NCBI GenBank assembly: GCA_050633205.1
Contig: JBOEGA010000129.1
Coordinates: 1-64,000 of the forward strand
From: CBDHHC01 sp050633205
GTDB taxonomy: Bacteria; Pseudomonadota; Alphaproteobacteria; Rhizobiales; CBDHHC01
Direction of reading: 5' to 3'
Length of the DNA: 64,000 bases
The number at the start of each line of letters is the position of its first letter. Position 1 is the first letter of the stretch. Made by a program: the position numbers and the translations under genes. Below the pieces are notes generated by a model. It was not told the origin of the DNA. It was given only the letters and a program-made list of their open reading frames with translations, and did not search any database. Below are positions 45,048 through 53,697 of the stretch, in pieces.

Positions 45048-45866
45048 TTATTTCTTTTCCAGAAGATAGATCCTAAGGGCAAGTTGGGAGTAAGATGTTT
45101 CCTTGCGGGCCCAGGTTGAAAGCTCCTCACGAACACTGTCAAAGTCATATTGAAAAGCATTGGAAGTTTCAAAAATATCAATCCATAAAAGAAACATCTG
45201 CAACAGACTACTGTTGGTAAATGGCCCGGTCTGGGGAACAATAACCTGCTCTTCACCGCGAAGCTCCCACCCAGCTGCCTGACGAAGGTTGTGACCTAAC
45301 TGGTCAATAGACCCTCTGTTCTTGTTCAGTTGTGCACTTGCATTTTCAATTTTATCAAGGGTATCCCAGAACAAGGGGGTCGGAGGAAAGTTTTTCGCGC
45401 GCCCGGGGTCCGGCTCAATGATGATCATTGAGGAATTTCCGGATGTCATTCGATGTGCATCGAACAACATCTGTTCGAGGCCATTCATATGTTGAACTGT
45501 CAGGCGTAACAGCACGGCATCAAAAAGTTTATCAGATTTGTAATCAAAAAAATCACTGCATTGAAATTCTATATTTCCCTGCAAGGCATTTGCTTTTGCC
45601 AGCCTGATTAATTCTCCTGACTTATCTATGCCTGTATATTTTTTGTCAGAAAAATAAGTATGTAATTTGGTCAGGTAATAACCATTGCCGCACCCAACAT
45701 CAAGAACCTGCTCAGCGTTATTCCAGACCTCTGACCCCAGAAAGAACTGCAGCTCAAAAGGAAACAGCAAATCTGTTTGAATATCCAGAAGGACATCCCA
45801 GTTTAGCAGAGCATTATCATAGTTCGTTCTCATTAAATCCTGAGGTGTATTTTCAGTCTGCTGCAT
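45048..45866 (-). CDS. SAM-dependent methyltransferase
   Basis: 272 residues from ATG 45866 (GGGA about 8 bases before); longer starts at 45890 and 45920 lack an SD. Motif I is VLDVGCGNGYYLTKL, motif II-like GIDKSGELIRLAKANA, then FDAVLLRLTVQHM and SMIIIEPDPGR. This is a class I small-molecule methyltransferase of the UbiE/Trans-aconitate type. It follows the LysR gene on the same strand by 87 bases, so it may share its control or belong to the divergent acyltransferase group. Substrate unknown. Confidence 0.78.
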   Translation of the reverse strand: MQQTENTPQDLMRTNYDNALLNWDVLLDIQTDLLFPFELQFFLGSEVWNNAEQVLDVGCGNGYYLTKLHTYFSDKKYTGIDKSGELIRLAKANALQGNIEFQCSDFFDYKSDKLFDAVLLRLTVQHMNGLEQMLFDAHRMTSGNSSMIIIEPDPGRAKNFPPTPLFWDTLDKIENASAQLNKNRGSIDQLGHNLRQAAGWELRGEEQVIVPQTGPFTNSSLLQMFLLWIDIFETSNAFQYDFDSVREELSTWARKETSYSQLALRIYLLEKK

Positions 45867-45952
45867 CACATAATCCCAGTAAAAAAAACTCATGATGGGT
45901 ACGCTATGCCGCAAGCGCAAGTCAAAATACTCTCAGAAAAAAACTGTTAAAT

Positions 45953-46993
45953 CTAAAGCAAATAGGAGCTTTCTCTAAATAGTCTCATGTCATCAGAAAC
46001 ATATTTCAACAATTCGCTGGGGTGAACAAACTCCTCTCTAAACCAAGGGTTCATCTTAGTATCAAAGATATCTTTTAACCATTCGATAGTCAGTGCTTTT
46101 CTCGACACTTTTTTTACATCGGGATGGTAAGTCATCCAGAGTTCCAGCGGGTAACTCGTCCTGTTGTCGATATCCAACGGCACCAGAGGAGCCCCCAATG
46201 CGTAAATATAGGTTGGCAGAGCACCAATAACCGAACCGCGCATGACTGCATGAAAGTGAGCTGCGCTTCCATTGGTTCTGAGGGCGATATTATCTTTAAT
46301 GTCATGGGTAAAGTAATCCAGGAATACACTGTCATCAATCTGAGGTGCTACCTGCTGCACAAAACGGTGTTTTATCAGGTCCTGATCTTTTACGGGCGTT
46401 CCGTAAATATCCAGATATGACTGCGCTGCAAACGGGTAAATATGGATAAAGCCCAGACTACATACTTTCAGATCCGGATTTTCAGGGCGAACAAACTGAA
46501 TTGAAACATCTGCTTCCTGACGAAGTACATCGGCACTATCCATTGCACAGCGCAAATTCAGAGATACCTGCGGAAAACTCCTGTTAAATTCAAGTACTTT
46601 TGGCATTACCCAGTAAGAGCCGATGCCTTCGGTGATTGAGACTGTAACCTCGCCTTTTTCGTCATCATCCATAGACAGACGAGTACGCATGAATGCATTT
46701 GCAGCAGTCCCCATTGCCTGAGCGGCTTCCAGTAAAGAGGCTCCTTCATCTGTTAATACTATACCTTCAGGAAGACGTTTGAATAATCTTACACCAAGTG
46801 CCTTCTCCATACGATCAATGCGGCGTGTTAAAGTTGATGTGCTGGTGCCAAGAGCATTTGCCGCTTTTCGAAGACTGACTTCCTCTACGCAGACCAGAAA
46901 AACCCTTATGTCATCCCAGGAGGGTTCCCCAATTTCGGGGTTTCCAGTGAAGCGCTCCAATTTTGAAACAGTCCGTTTCAGTATTTCAGGCAT
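45953..46993 (-). CDS. LysR-family transcription regulator
   Basis: 346 residues. An N-terminal extension of about 24 residues precedes the winged helix (DIRVFLVCVEEVSLRKAANA, then LGTSTSTLTRRIDRMEKALG), a linker helix, and an effector domain (EVTVSITEGIGSYWVMPKVL). SD GGGAG is strong. It diverges from the acyltransferase/hydrolase operon with 74 bp between, where a T-N11-A palindrome lies (47031-47045), so it most likely controls that operon and itself. Confidence 0.93.
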   Translation of the reverse strand: MPEILKRTVSKLERFTGNPEIGEPSWDDIRVFLVCVEEVSLRKAANALGTSTSTLTRRIDRMEKALGVRLFKRLPEGIVLTDEGASLLEAAQAMGTAANAFMRTRLSMDDDEKGEVTVSITEGIGSYWVMPKVLEFNRSFPQVSLNLRCAMDSADVLRQEADVSIQFVRPENPDLKVCSLGFIHIYPFAAQSYLDIYGTPVKDQDLIKHRFVQQVAPQIDDSVFLDYFTHDIKDNIALRTNGSAAHFHAVMRGSVIGALPTYIYALGAPLVPLDIDNRTSYPLELWMTYHPDVKKVSRKALTIEWLKDIFDTKMNPWFREEFVHPSELLKYVSDDMRLFRESSYLL

Positions 46994-47030
46994 CCCCTCG
47001 CTCCCTTTTTTGTTAGCATAACTACTATAC

Positions 47031-47045
47031 TTAATTTTTTATTAA
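47031..47045. promoter_or_regulatory. LysR-type box in the divergent promoter
   Basis: TTAATTTTTTATTAA is a perfect TTAAT-N5-ATTAA palindrome containing a T-N11-A core, followed by a second palindrome TTAATATTAA (47043-47052). It lies 22 bases before the ATG at 47068 and about 40 before the lysR start. Confidence 0.5.
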
Positions 47046-47067
47046 TATTAAACCCAGGACGTATATT

Positions 47068-47670
47068 ATGAATTATTTTAAAAACAATGGTTTAGAAAAA
47101 AAGATCTACGCCAAGCATGAATTTGACCTATTGAATGCTCCAGTTAAACGAAGAATAGAACTCAGAAGATGTACTCTGCAGGACATCAGCAAGGTATGCG
47201 AATTTACTGAAAGTGAGCTGCCAGGAGAAGTCGCCAGAGCAGAAGTTGTTCGCAGTGCGCTTGGTGTTAACAAGAATAATATTCTCACTTTCTGGAATAA
47301 TAACAGAATGGTTGGTGTCTGGGCAATGTTAATGCTTAACCACCTGGGACTGGAACGAATTCTACTTGGTGAATTCGACAGCCTGAATCCTTCTACCAAA
47401 TGCCTTTCCCCCCGGTTGGAAACTCCTATGGGAATTTATGTATGGGCTGTTATTGCGCCGGGTATTGCGGCTGAGGGTATCAGACATGTCAGCGCGTTCC
47501 TTCGCGCTCCCATCTACAGAAATACAAACCTCTTTACCCGCCCCAATACAAAGGCAGGTGTCAGAATCAACCAGGGGGTGGGTTTTGCACCGGTAAAATG
47601 CGGAACGGAAGGTCTTTATCGTTATACCCGTATAGCAAACCGCTATAACCCACTCAAAGCAGCTGCGTAA
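47068..47670 (+). CDS. Acyltransferase-like (GNAT-fold) protein
   Basis: 200 residues. The core (KRRIELRRCTLQDISKVCEF, then NNRMVGVWAMLMLNHLGLER and GIYVWAVIAPGIAAEGIRHV) has the layout of a diverged GNAT N-acyltransferase, the last segment taking the place of the CoA-binding helix. The usual R-x-x-G-x-G/A loop is not clear. A Tyr/Asn/Arg-rich tail (YRYTRIANRYNPLK) ends it. First gene of a three-gene operon (14-bp gap to the next). SD AGGA 8 bases before the ATG. Product unknown. Confidence 0.6.
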   Translation: MNYFKNNGLEKKIYAKHEFDLLNAPVKRRIELRRCTLQDISKVCEFTESELPGEVARAEVVRSALGVNKNNILTFWNNNRMVGVWAMLMLNHLGLERILLGEFDSLNPSTKCLSPRLETPMGIYVWAVIAPGIAAEGIRHVSAFLRAPIYRNTNLFTRPNTKAGVRINQGVGFAPVKCGTEGLYRYTRIANRYNPLKAAA

Positions 47671-47683
47671 GGGAGAATGAAAT

Positions 47684-48319
47684 ATGCAACATCCCTTATA
47701 TGACTCTTTCAGAGACAGCCATGATGGTGAAAACAATGCACATGACCGCATTGGTATCAAGGTTGTGCAGACTATTGAAGAATGGATGCAGGTTACAGCA
47801 ATTCGCTCGGCAGTCTTTATGAGCGAGCAAAACTGCCCTTACGCAGAAGAGTTTGATGGCAATGACTTCAGTTCAACTCATCTGATTGGTTACAAGGGGC
47901 GAGACCCTGTCGCCTGTGTTCGTCTGCGTTTCTTTGCGGACTTCGCAAAACTGGAACGCCTGGCAGTGCTGCACCATCATCGCAATCCTGCCATATCATT
48001 TAAAATTGTCCGTGCTGCAATCGAACTTATCAGCAAGAAAGGCTACAGCGTTATCTACGGCCATGCTCAGGCAAGGCTGGTAAAATTCTGGTCCCTGTTT
48101 GGCTTCAAAGTTATTGAAAACAAACCGGACTTTCAATTCTCTGACTTCTCATACAAAGAGATCGTTAATCACATTAAACCTGACCCGCAAGCTATCTCCA
48201 TTGATGACGACCCTCATGTCATTATCAGGCCGGAAGGCTCGTGGCATAAGGTTGGTATCCTCGAAGAGTCTGCCAACAGACCTGTGACTAACCCTCTAAG
48301 AAATTTAAAAGCAGCTTAG
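47684..48319 (+). CDS. GNAT-family N-acyltransferase
   Basis: 211 residues. GNAT motifs: ITEEWMQVTAIRSAVF-like opening (IEEWMQVTAIRSAVFMSEQN), EEFDGNDFSSTHLIGY, VACVRLRFFADFAKLERLAV, then helix PAISFKIVRAAIELISKKGY and YGHAQARLVKFWSLFGFKVI. The pattern is close to ElaA and to the acyltransferase domain of AHL-type synthases (xRLR...KLERxAV), so it may transfer an acyl group to an amino acid or amine. GGGAGA 7 bases before the ATG. It ends 19 bases before the hydrolase gene. Confidence 0.75.
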   Translation: MQHPLYDSFRDSHDGENNAHDRIGIKVVQTIEEWMQVTAIRSAVFMSEQNCPYAEEFDGNDFSSTHLIGYKGRDPVACVRLRFFADFAKLERLAVLHHHRNPAISFKIVRAAIELISKKGYSVIYGHAQARLVKFWSLFGFKVIENKPDFQFSDFSYKEIVNHIKPDPQAISIDDDPHVIIRPEGSWHKVGILEESANRPVTNPLRNLKAA

Positions 48320-48338
48320 TTAAGGAACAGGGCTCTCT

Positions 48339-48929
48339 ATGAATATTATGACGCAAAAACGATCGAGATTATTGGAACAGGCACCGTTATTTGTCTTTGT
48401 CGACCTGCAGGCTGAGTATACAGCCAAGGGACGGGCTTACGCTTTACAGGGCATGAAACAGTGTATTCATAACTGCAAACGGGTATTGGACTATGCAAGA
48501 AAGAATGGTCTTCCAATAGCTCATTTTCGCCAGATTCATAGAGGGGCCTTTTTCAATAAGTCATCAGAATTTGTGCATTGGCTTGAAGATTTCAAACCAA
48601 TTCACAGTGAGATGATTTTTGAGAGAGATCTGCCATCCTGTTACAGCAACAAGGCTTTCTGCAGACTGCTTGATAATATGAATAACCCACATATTGTTTT
48701 GCTGGGACTGACTGGCCCTCAGGCCTGCCTGTCGACTGCTGTCGATGCCTATCACAGGAACCATGATCTTACATTTCTCAGGGATTGTTCTGCAACTCCC
48801 GCGATGGGAAATATTCCCGAGTATAAAGCACATCAATATATTTCTCAGGTGATTAACCTGTATGCAAGAGTCCTTCGTACAAAGGACTTCATGCAACAGC
48901 ATCACCCCAAGAATGTCAAATGGCTATAG
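48339..48929 (+). CDS. Isochorismatase-like cysteine hydrolase
   Basis: 196 residues. The fold marks are FVFVDLQAEY with Asp22 and LLGLTGPQACLSTAVDAYH with nucleophile Cys130 and the cis-peptide-like GPQAC. The conserved Lys expected about 30 residues before Cys is not in the canonical place (IFERDLPSCYSNKAF), so activity might differ. Members hydrolyse amides, N-carbamoyl compounds, nicotinamide or isochorismate. As third gene of the operon it may process the product of the two acyltransferases. SD CAGGG 6 bases before ATG. Confidence 0.78.
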   Translation: MNIMTQKRSRLLEQAPLFVFVDLQAEYTAKGRAYALQGMKQCIHNCKRVLDYARKNGLPIAHFRQIHRGAFFNKSSEFVHWLEDFKPIHSEMIFERDLPSCYSNKAFCRLLDNMNNPHIVLLGLTGPQACLSTAVDAYHRNHDLTFLRDCSATPAMGNIPEYKAHQYISQVINLYARVLRTKDFMQQHHPKNVKWL

Positions 48930-48950
48930 GGCTTAAATACCCCAACTTCA

Positions 48951-48995
48951 CCGGGCCACCTGTTCTAGCACTATTGGTGGCCCCGGCCTTTTTTT
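48951..48995 (+). terminator. Intrinsic terminator of the acyltransferase/hydrolase operon
   Basis: GGGCCACC (48953-48960) pairs with GGTGGCCC (48976-48983), a 15-base loop, then CGGCC and seven T residues (48989-48995). It starts 22 bases after the hydrolase stop. Confidence 0.88.
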
Positions 48996-49120
48996 GATTA
49001 TCTGTCCCGGGCTGAGGACCTGTCGCAGATCCAACTTATTGATATTTTACACCATATTGACTTTCCTCACATTTGGACCAATCATGGCCGCCCAAATTAA
49101 CAACAGCAGGACGGCTCTTT

Positions 49121-49921
49121 ATGGCAAGATTCACCGATAAAATCGTAATAATAACAGGCGCAGGCAGTGGAATTGGCAGATCAGCAGCACAACTTTTTGC
49201 GGCAGAAGGAGCAAAGGTTACGGCGGTTGATATCAATGAAACCGTAAACGAGACTGTGGATCTGATTAAAGCAGATGGTCTGACTGCAAAGGCTGTGCAG
49301 GCTGATGCCGGTTCTGAAGAGGATATTTCCAGCCTTGTCGATTCAGTTGTGGCGGAACATGGCGGTCTTGATATCATGTGTGCCAACGCCGGAGTTGCCG
49401 GTGGAACCAAAGGTCTGTTTGATGTGACCGGTGATGACTGGATGAACCTGTTGCGCGTTAATCTTGTCGGTCCTTTCCTTGCTATTAAATATGCAGCTCC
49501 TCATATGAAAACCCGTGGCGGCGGTTCTATAATTTGTACTGCAAGTGTGGCTGGTCTGCGTTCCGGTGCTGGCGGTGCCCCCTATTCTGCTTCGAAAGCC
49601 GGAGTTATCAACCTTGTGCAAACGTCTGCACAGCAACTTTCGACAAGCAATATCCGCGTTAATGCAGTATGTCCCGGCCTGATTGAAACAGGTATGACGC
49701 AAGTAGTATTTGATTATGCAAGAAGCGCTGGCAAAGAAGACAAAATTGGCCGTCTTAATCCGATGCGCCGTGGCGGCAAACCAGAGGAAATTGCGCGGGC
49801 AATGCTTTTCCTTGCCTCTGATGACGCAAGCTATGTGAATGGTCAGGCGCTTGCTGTTGATGGTGGCCTGTCGAGCTCCCACCCTGTTACCAGACAGGAA
49901 TATGGACAGGTGGCTTTCTAA
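49121..49921 (+). CDS. Short-chain dehydrogenase/reductase
   Basis: 266 residues from ATG 49121 (AGGA 9 bases before). The Rossmann TGAGSGIG motif is at the N-terminus, NAG (CANAGVAGG), and the catalytic Ser (ICTASVAG) and Tyr-x3-Lys (YSASK) are intact. KIVIITG followed by AVDIN (the Asp ending the second strand) favours NAD over NADP. Substrate unknown; the C-terminal YVNGQALAVDGG is the usual classical SDR end. Single gene. Confidence 0.92.
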   Translation: MARFTDKIVIITGAGSGIGRSAAQLFAAEGAKVTAVDINETVNETVDLIKADGLTAKAVQADAGSEEDISSLVDSVVAEHGGLDIMCANAGVAGGTKGLFDVTGDDWMNLLRVNLVGPFLAIKYAAPHMKTRGGGSIICTASVAGLRSGAGGAPYSASKAGVINLVQTSAQQLSTSNIRVNAVCPGLIETGMTQVVFDYARSAGKEDKIGRLNPMRRGGKPEEIARAMLFLASDDASYVNGQALAVDGGLSSSHPVTRQEYGQVAF

Positions 49922-50452
49922 TTATCTAATTATGATTGCAAAAGTACTTTCAGGTAAGCTCACCCTGTTTACCTGAGAGGCTGTATCACTTCTGGACCGG
50001 AATAAAAATCATATTAATTCGCGATTAAGCAAAATTTCTGTGAATATGTTTTGTTTACCTTTTCAATAATTTTTGCCTTTTTCCTTATAATCCGGAAGGA
50101 TCGCCGAGGAATAACAATATTGTTATTACGGCTCTGAACGTGCTGCCGAGCGTATTTTCCTTCTGATATCATTAAAACCCAGCCTGCTAACCTCTTCATA
50201 CACATATATTATGTTCTTATTTTCACTGCTTAACATGGCTCTGCATAAGGTTCTGGCGACTTCCCATAGCTTATAACCATTATCAGAGGGGGGGCCTGAT
50301 GAGGTAATATCGATCAGTTTTTCTTATTGATAAGCAAAGATAACATGATTTGATATTATCGAGTTTTTCATTATTCTAATTCTAAATTCGCCATGAATGT
50401 CACAATAAATGGTTCATACAAAAGCAGATGAAAAACCACTATAGGAGATAAT
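49922..50452. other. Intergenic region upstream of katG
   Basis: 531 bp. It contains a hairpin TCAGGTAA/TTACCTGA just after the SDR gene (49950-49976, possible terminator without T run), an 18-bp perfect palindrome (50110-50127) and AT-rich sequence before katG. A 63-codon minus frame (50014-50205) was rejected. No OxyR site could be identified by eye. Confidence 0.5.
50110..50127. promoter_or_regulatory. 18-bp perfect palindrome, candidate operator
   Basis: AATAACAATATTGTTATT is fully self-complementary and lies 325 bases before katG in a region with no gene. A dimeric regulator site is possible; it is too far upstream to be a simple repressor site for katG unless the promoter is distant. 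Confidence 0.4.
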
Positions 50453-52648
50453 ATGAACAGCGAAAGCAAATGCCCAGTAATGGGTGGTGCTCACAACCTT
50501 AAAGCTGGCGGTGGCACATCTAATGAAGACTGGTGGCCGAACCAGCTAAAGCTTAATATTCTGCATCAACATTCGTCCCTGTCCAATCCGATGGGAGAAT
50601 CGTTCAATTACTCCGAAGAGTTCAAGAAGCTCGATCTTTCAGCGCTGAAAAAAGATCTGTATGCGCTGATGACAGATTCTCAGGACTGGTGGCCTGCTGA
50701 CTATGGTCATTATGGACCTCTTTTCATTCGTATGGCCTGGCATAGTGCCGGAACATACAGAACTGGTGATGGCCGTGGTGGTGCCTCTTCAGGTACACAG
50801 CGTTTTGCACCTCTGAATAGCTGGCCTGATAACGTCAACCTTGATAAAGCGCGCCGTCTGCTTTGGCCAATCAAGCAGAAATATGGAAACAAGATTTCCT
50901 GGGCTGACCTGATGATCCTTGCCGGTAACTGTGCAATTGAGTCTATGGGTGGCAAGACATTCGGTTTTGCCGGTGGTCGTGCGGATGTATGGGAGCCTGA
51001 GCAGGATATTTACTGGGGTAAGGAAACCGGCTGGCTGGATGATGAGCGTTACAGCGGTGAACGTGATCTTGAAAACCCGCTGGCTGCTGTGCAGATGGGT
51101 CTGATCTATGTAAACCCTGAAGGGCCAAATGGCAATCCTGATCCTGTTGCGTCCGGTAAGGATATCCGGGAAACATTCGGTCGTATGGCCATGAATGACG
51201 AGGAGACTGTTGCACTGGTTGCGGGTGGACATACTTTTGGTAAATGTCATGGTGCAGGTGATGCGGAGCTGGTGGGTGCTGAACCTGAAGGTGCTACTAT
51301 TGAAGAGCAGGGCTTTGGCTGGACCAGTAAATTCGGTAGCGGCAAAGGCGTTGACACAATAAGCAGTGGTATTGAAGGTGCGTGGACAACAAACCCGATC
51401 AAATGGGACAACGGCTATTTTGACGTTCTGTTCGGCTATGACTGGGAGCTTGTGAAAAGCCCTGCCGGTGCGAACCAGTGGGTACCAAAAGATGGTGCCG
51501 CTAATGATACTGTTCCTGATGCACATGATCCATCGAAACGCCATGCGCCAATGATGACGACTGCGGATCTGGCCTTGAGAATGGACCCTATCTATGAGCC
51601 AATCTCCCGCCGTTTCCATGAGAACCCGGAAGAGTTTGCTGAAGCTTTTGCCCGTGCATGGTTCAAGCTTACGCACCGTGATATGGGACCTCGTCCGCTA
51701 TATCTTGGCTCTGAAGTTCCTGCTGAAGAGTTAATCTGGCAGGACCCTGTTCCTGCGGTTGATCATGACCTGATTGATGCGGCTGATATTGCGGCTCTTA
51801 AAGCGAAAACACTTGCATCCGGCCTTTCTGTATCAGAACTGGTTTCAACTGCATGGGCTTCTGCTTCGACGTTCCGTGGTTCGGACAAGCGCGGTGGTGC
51901 TAATGGTGCACGTATTCGCCTTGCTCCTCAAAAGGACTGGGAAGTGAACCAGCCAGCTCAACTGGCAAAAGCTCTTACGGCACTTGAAGCTGTTCAAAGT
52001 GAATTTAACTCTGCACAGTCCGGCGGCAAGAAAGTGTCTCTGGCAGATCTGATTGTTCTTGGCGGTTGTGCTGCGGTTGAAAAGGCTGCAAAAGATGCCG
52101 GGCATGATGTGACTGTTCCGTTTACTCCGGGACGTACAGATGCTTCACAAGAGCAGACTGATGTTGAATCCTTTGATGTTATGGAGCCTATCGCTGATGG
52201 TTTCCGCAACTACCAGAAGGCACAGTATAAAGTTCCTGCTGAAGAGCTTCTTGTTGACAAGGCGCAGTTGATGACATTGACAGCTCCTGAAATGACTGTG
52301 CTTGTCGGCGGTCTGCGTGTTCTTGGCACCAACTTTGGACAGACTTCTCATGGTATCTTTACCAAACAGGCTGGTACGCTAACGAATGACTTCTTCGTTA
52401 ACCTGCTTGATATGAGCACTGCGTGGAAAGCAACGTCTGAAGCAAGTGATCTGTTTGAAGGACGTGACCGTACATCTGGTGACGTGAAGTGGACAGGTAC
52501 TCGTGTTGACCTTGTGTTTGGTTCGAACTCACAGCTTCGTGCTCTTGCTGAAGTTTATGGTTGCGAAGATTCCAAACAAAGATTTGTTGAGGACTTTGTT
52601 GCGGCCTGGACCAAAGTTATGGATCTTGACCGCTTTGATGTGGCTTAA
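50453..52648 (+). CDS. katG: Catalase-peroxidase
   Basis: 731 residues, normal. Bifunctional heme enzyme that destroys H2O2. The distal triad is in FIRMAWHSAGTYR (Arg93, Trp96, His97), the Trp-Tyr-Met adduct Tyr is in LIYVNPEGPNG, and the proximal His is in VAGGHTFGKCHGAG. The C-terminal duplicated domain is complete (ends VMDLDRFDVA). AGGAG lies 6 bases before the ATG. It is a single gene; oxidative-stress control is likely but no regulator gene is adjacent. Confidence 0.97.
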   Translation: MNSESKCPVMGGAHNLKAGGGTSNEDWWPNQLKLNILHQHSSLSNPMGESFNYSEEFKKLDLSALKKDLYALMTDSQDWWPADYGHYGPLFIRMAWHSAGTYRTGDGRGGASSGTQRFAPLNSWPDNVNLDKARRLLWPIKQKYGNKISWADLMILAGNCAIESMGGKTFGFAGGRADVWEPEQDIYWGKETGWLDDERYSGERDLENPLAAVQMGLIYVNPEGPNGNPDPVASGKDIRETFGRMAMNDEETVALVAGGHTFGKCHGAGDAELVGAEPEGATIEEQGFGWTSKFGSGKGVDTISSGIEGAWTTNPIKWDNGYFDVLFGYDWELVKSPAGANQWVPKDGAANDTVPDAHDPSKRHAPMMTTADLALRMDPIYEPISRRFHENPEEFAEAFARAWFKLTHRDMGPRPLYLGSEVPAEELIWQDPVPAVDHDLIDAADIAALKAKTLASGLSVSELVSTAWASASTFRGSDKRGGANGARIRLAPQKDWEVNQPAQLAKALTALEAVQSEFNSAQSGGKKVSLADLIVLGGCAAVEKAAKDAGHDVTVPFTPGRTDASQEQTDVESFDVMEPIADGFRNYQKAQYKVPAEELLVDKAQLMTLTAPEMTVLVGGLRVLGTNFGQTSHGIFTKQAGTLTNDFFVNLLDMSTAWKATSEASDLFEGRDRTSGDVKWTGTRVDLVFGSNSQLRALAEVYGCEDSKQRFVEDFVAAWTKVMDLDRFDVA

Positions 52649-52677
52649 TCATTAGAGCTGATTTTATACGAAAAATT

Positions 52678-53697
52678 TCAGGGCTGTGCCGGATGACTGT
52701 CTGGTGCGGCCCTGATCTTAAACCGGCCCTTATACTCATACACCTTTCCCCACCAGGGATGGGTGATGTGAGTCATCATTTCAAATGTGTTTTCATCTAT
52801 GGCTGTTTCCTCGGCGTAGCCTTTTCCCATAAGCAAATTTAGGGGCAACGGGATGAGATGTCCGAACAGTTTCAGGGCATAGCCACTGTGGTTCATTATA
52901 ACTTTCTCACCATCCCATGAAAACCGAACCTTCCAGCCGAGACCAAATAACATGATTTCAACCACTTCGTTATCTCTGATCTGCAGCATACGGGAATTGA
53001 ATTTATAGGGTGTGCGGTTCCTGAACCTGAAGATACGAAGAAAGTGAAATGCTTTTGAATCAGGATCGCTTTTAAAGCGGACAGTTACCGGTACTTCCTT
53101 TTCATTCCTTGCGGGTATCTGCCCCATCAGTTTCAGGATTGGCCCCAGCAGTTTTATGGGGCCTTTGCACATTATGTCGAGTTTGCCATCGACTATCAGT
53201 TCATCATCTGTGTATGGGCGATTGGCGTAATGTTTCTGCAGGACTGGTGGCAGGTCATTCCAGGATTCTCCGAATACACTGCAGAAAATCGGTTCTGACT
53301 TCAGGTTGAGATTGTCAATCCGTCCTGCCCCTTTTCGGTGCAACATCCAGTTCCGTGTTCCCCGCATCCAGGGATAAGTCAGAGAGGATATATGGTCGGA
53401 CCAGAACAGGCTTTTCCAGAAAGCCATAACTACATTCTGCGCCTTGCCATGACGTGCCATGAATTTCAGGGCTTTATTACCATGATAATAGTGATCATCG
53501 ACAATGATCACCATCCCTTCATCCAGATCTAGCCCACGGGCATTCACTTCACGGATCAGCGGGTGATTGCTATCCGCTTCTCTTGCATTGATCAGATGCA
53601 GTTTTCCAAACTTCTTTTTTATCCTCAAGGCCAGTGCTGTCCTTGTGCATACCGGACAATCTCCATCATAGATGAAGTGTACTGCTTTATCAGTCAT
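52678..53697 (-). CDS. DCC-family thiol oxidoreductase fused to DUF4166 domain
   Basis: 339 residues from ATG 53697. N-terminal DCC (DUF393) domain opens with FIYDGDCPVCTRTA (Cys14, Cys17), a thioredoxin-like CxxC. Residues about 150-330 form a DUF4166 domain (VFGESWNDLPPVLQKHYANR, then VRFKSDPDSKAFHFLRIF). DCC proteins often accompany SDRs or membrane epimerases, and DUF4166 is often attached to them. It overlaps the preceding DUF899 gene by 8 bases, so the two are coupled. A redox role is likely, exact function unknown. Confidence 0.8.
   Translation of the reverse strand: MTDKAVHFIYDGDCPVCTRTALALRIKKKFGKLHLINAREADSNHPLIREVNARGLDLDEGMVIIVDDHYYHGNKALKFMARHGKAQNVVMAFWKSLFWSDHISSLTYPWMRGTRNWMLHRKGAGRIDNLNLKSEPIFCSVFGESWNDLPPVLQKHYANRPYTDDELIVDGKLDIMCKGPIKLLGPILKLMGQIPARNEKEVPVTVRFKSDPDSKAFHFLRIFRFRNRTPYKFNSRMLQIRDNEVVEIMLFGLGWKVRFSWDGEKVIMNHSGYALKLFGHLIPLPLNLLMGKGYAEETAIDENTFEMMTHITHPWWGKVYEYKGRFKIRAAPDSHPAQP

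Noticed and set aside
50014..50205. 63-codon minus-strand frame before katG
   Set aside because: No SD, random composition, crosses the 18-bp palindrome.
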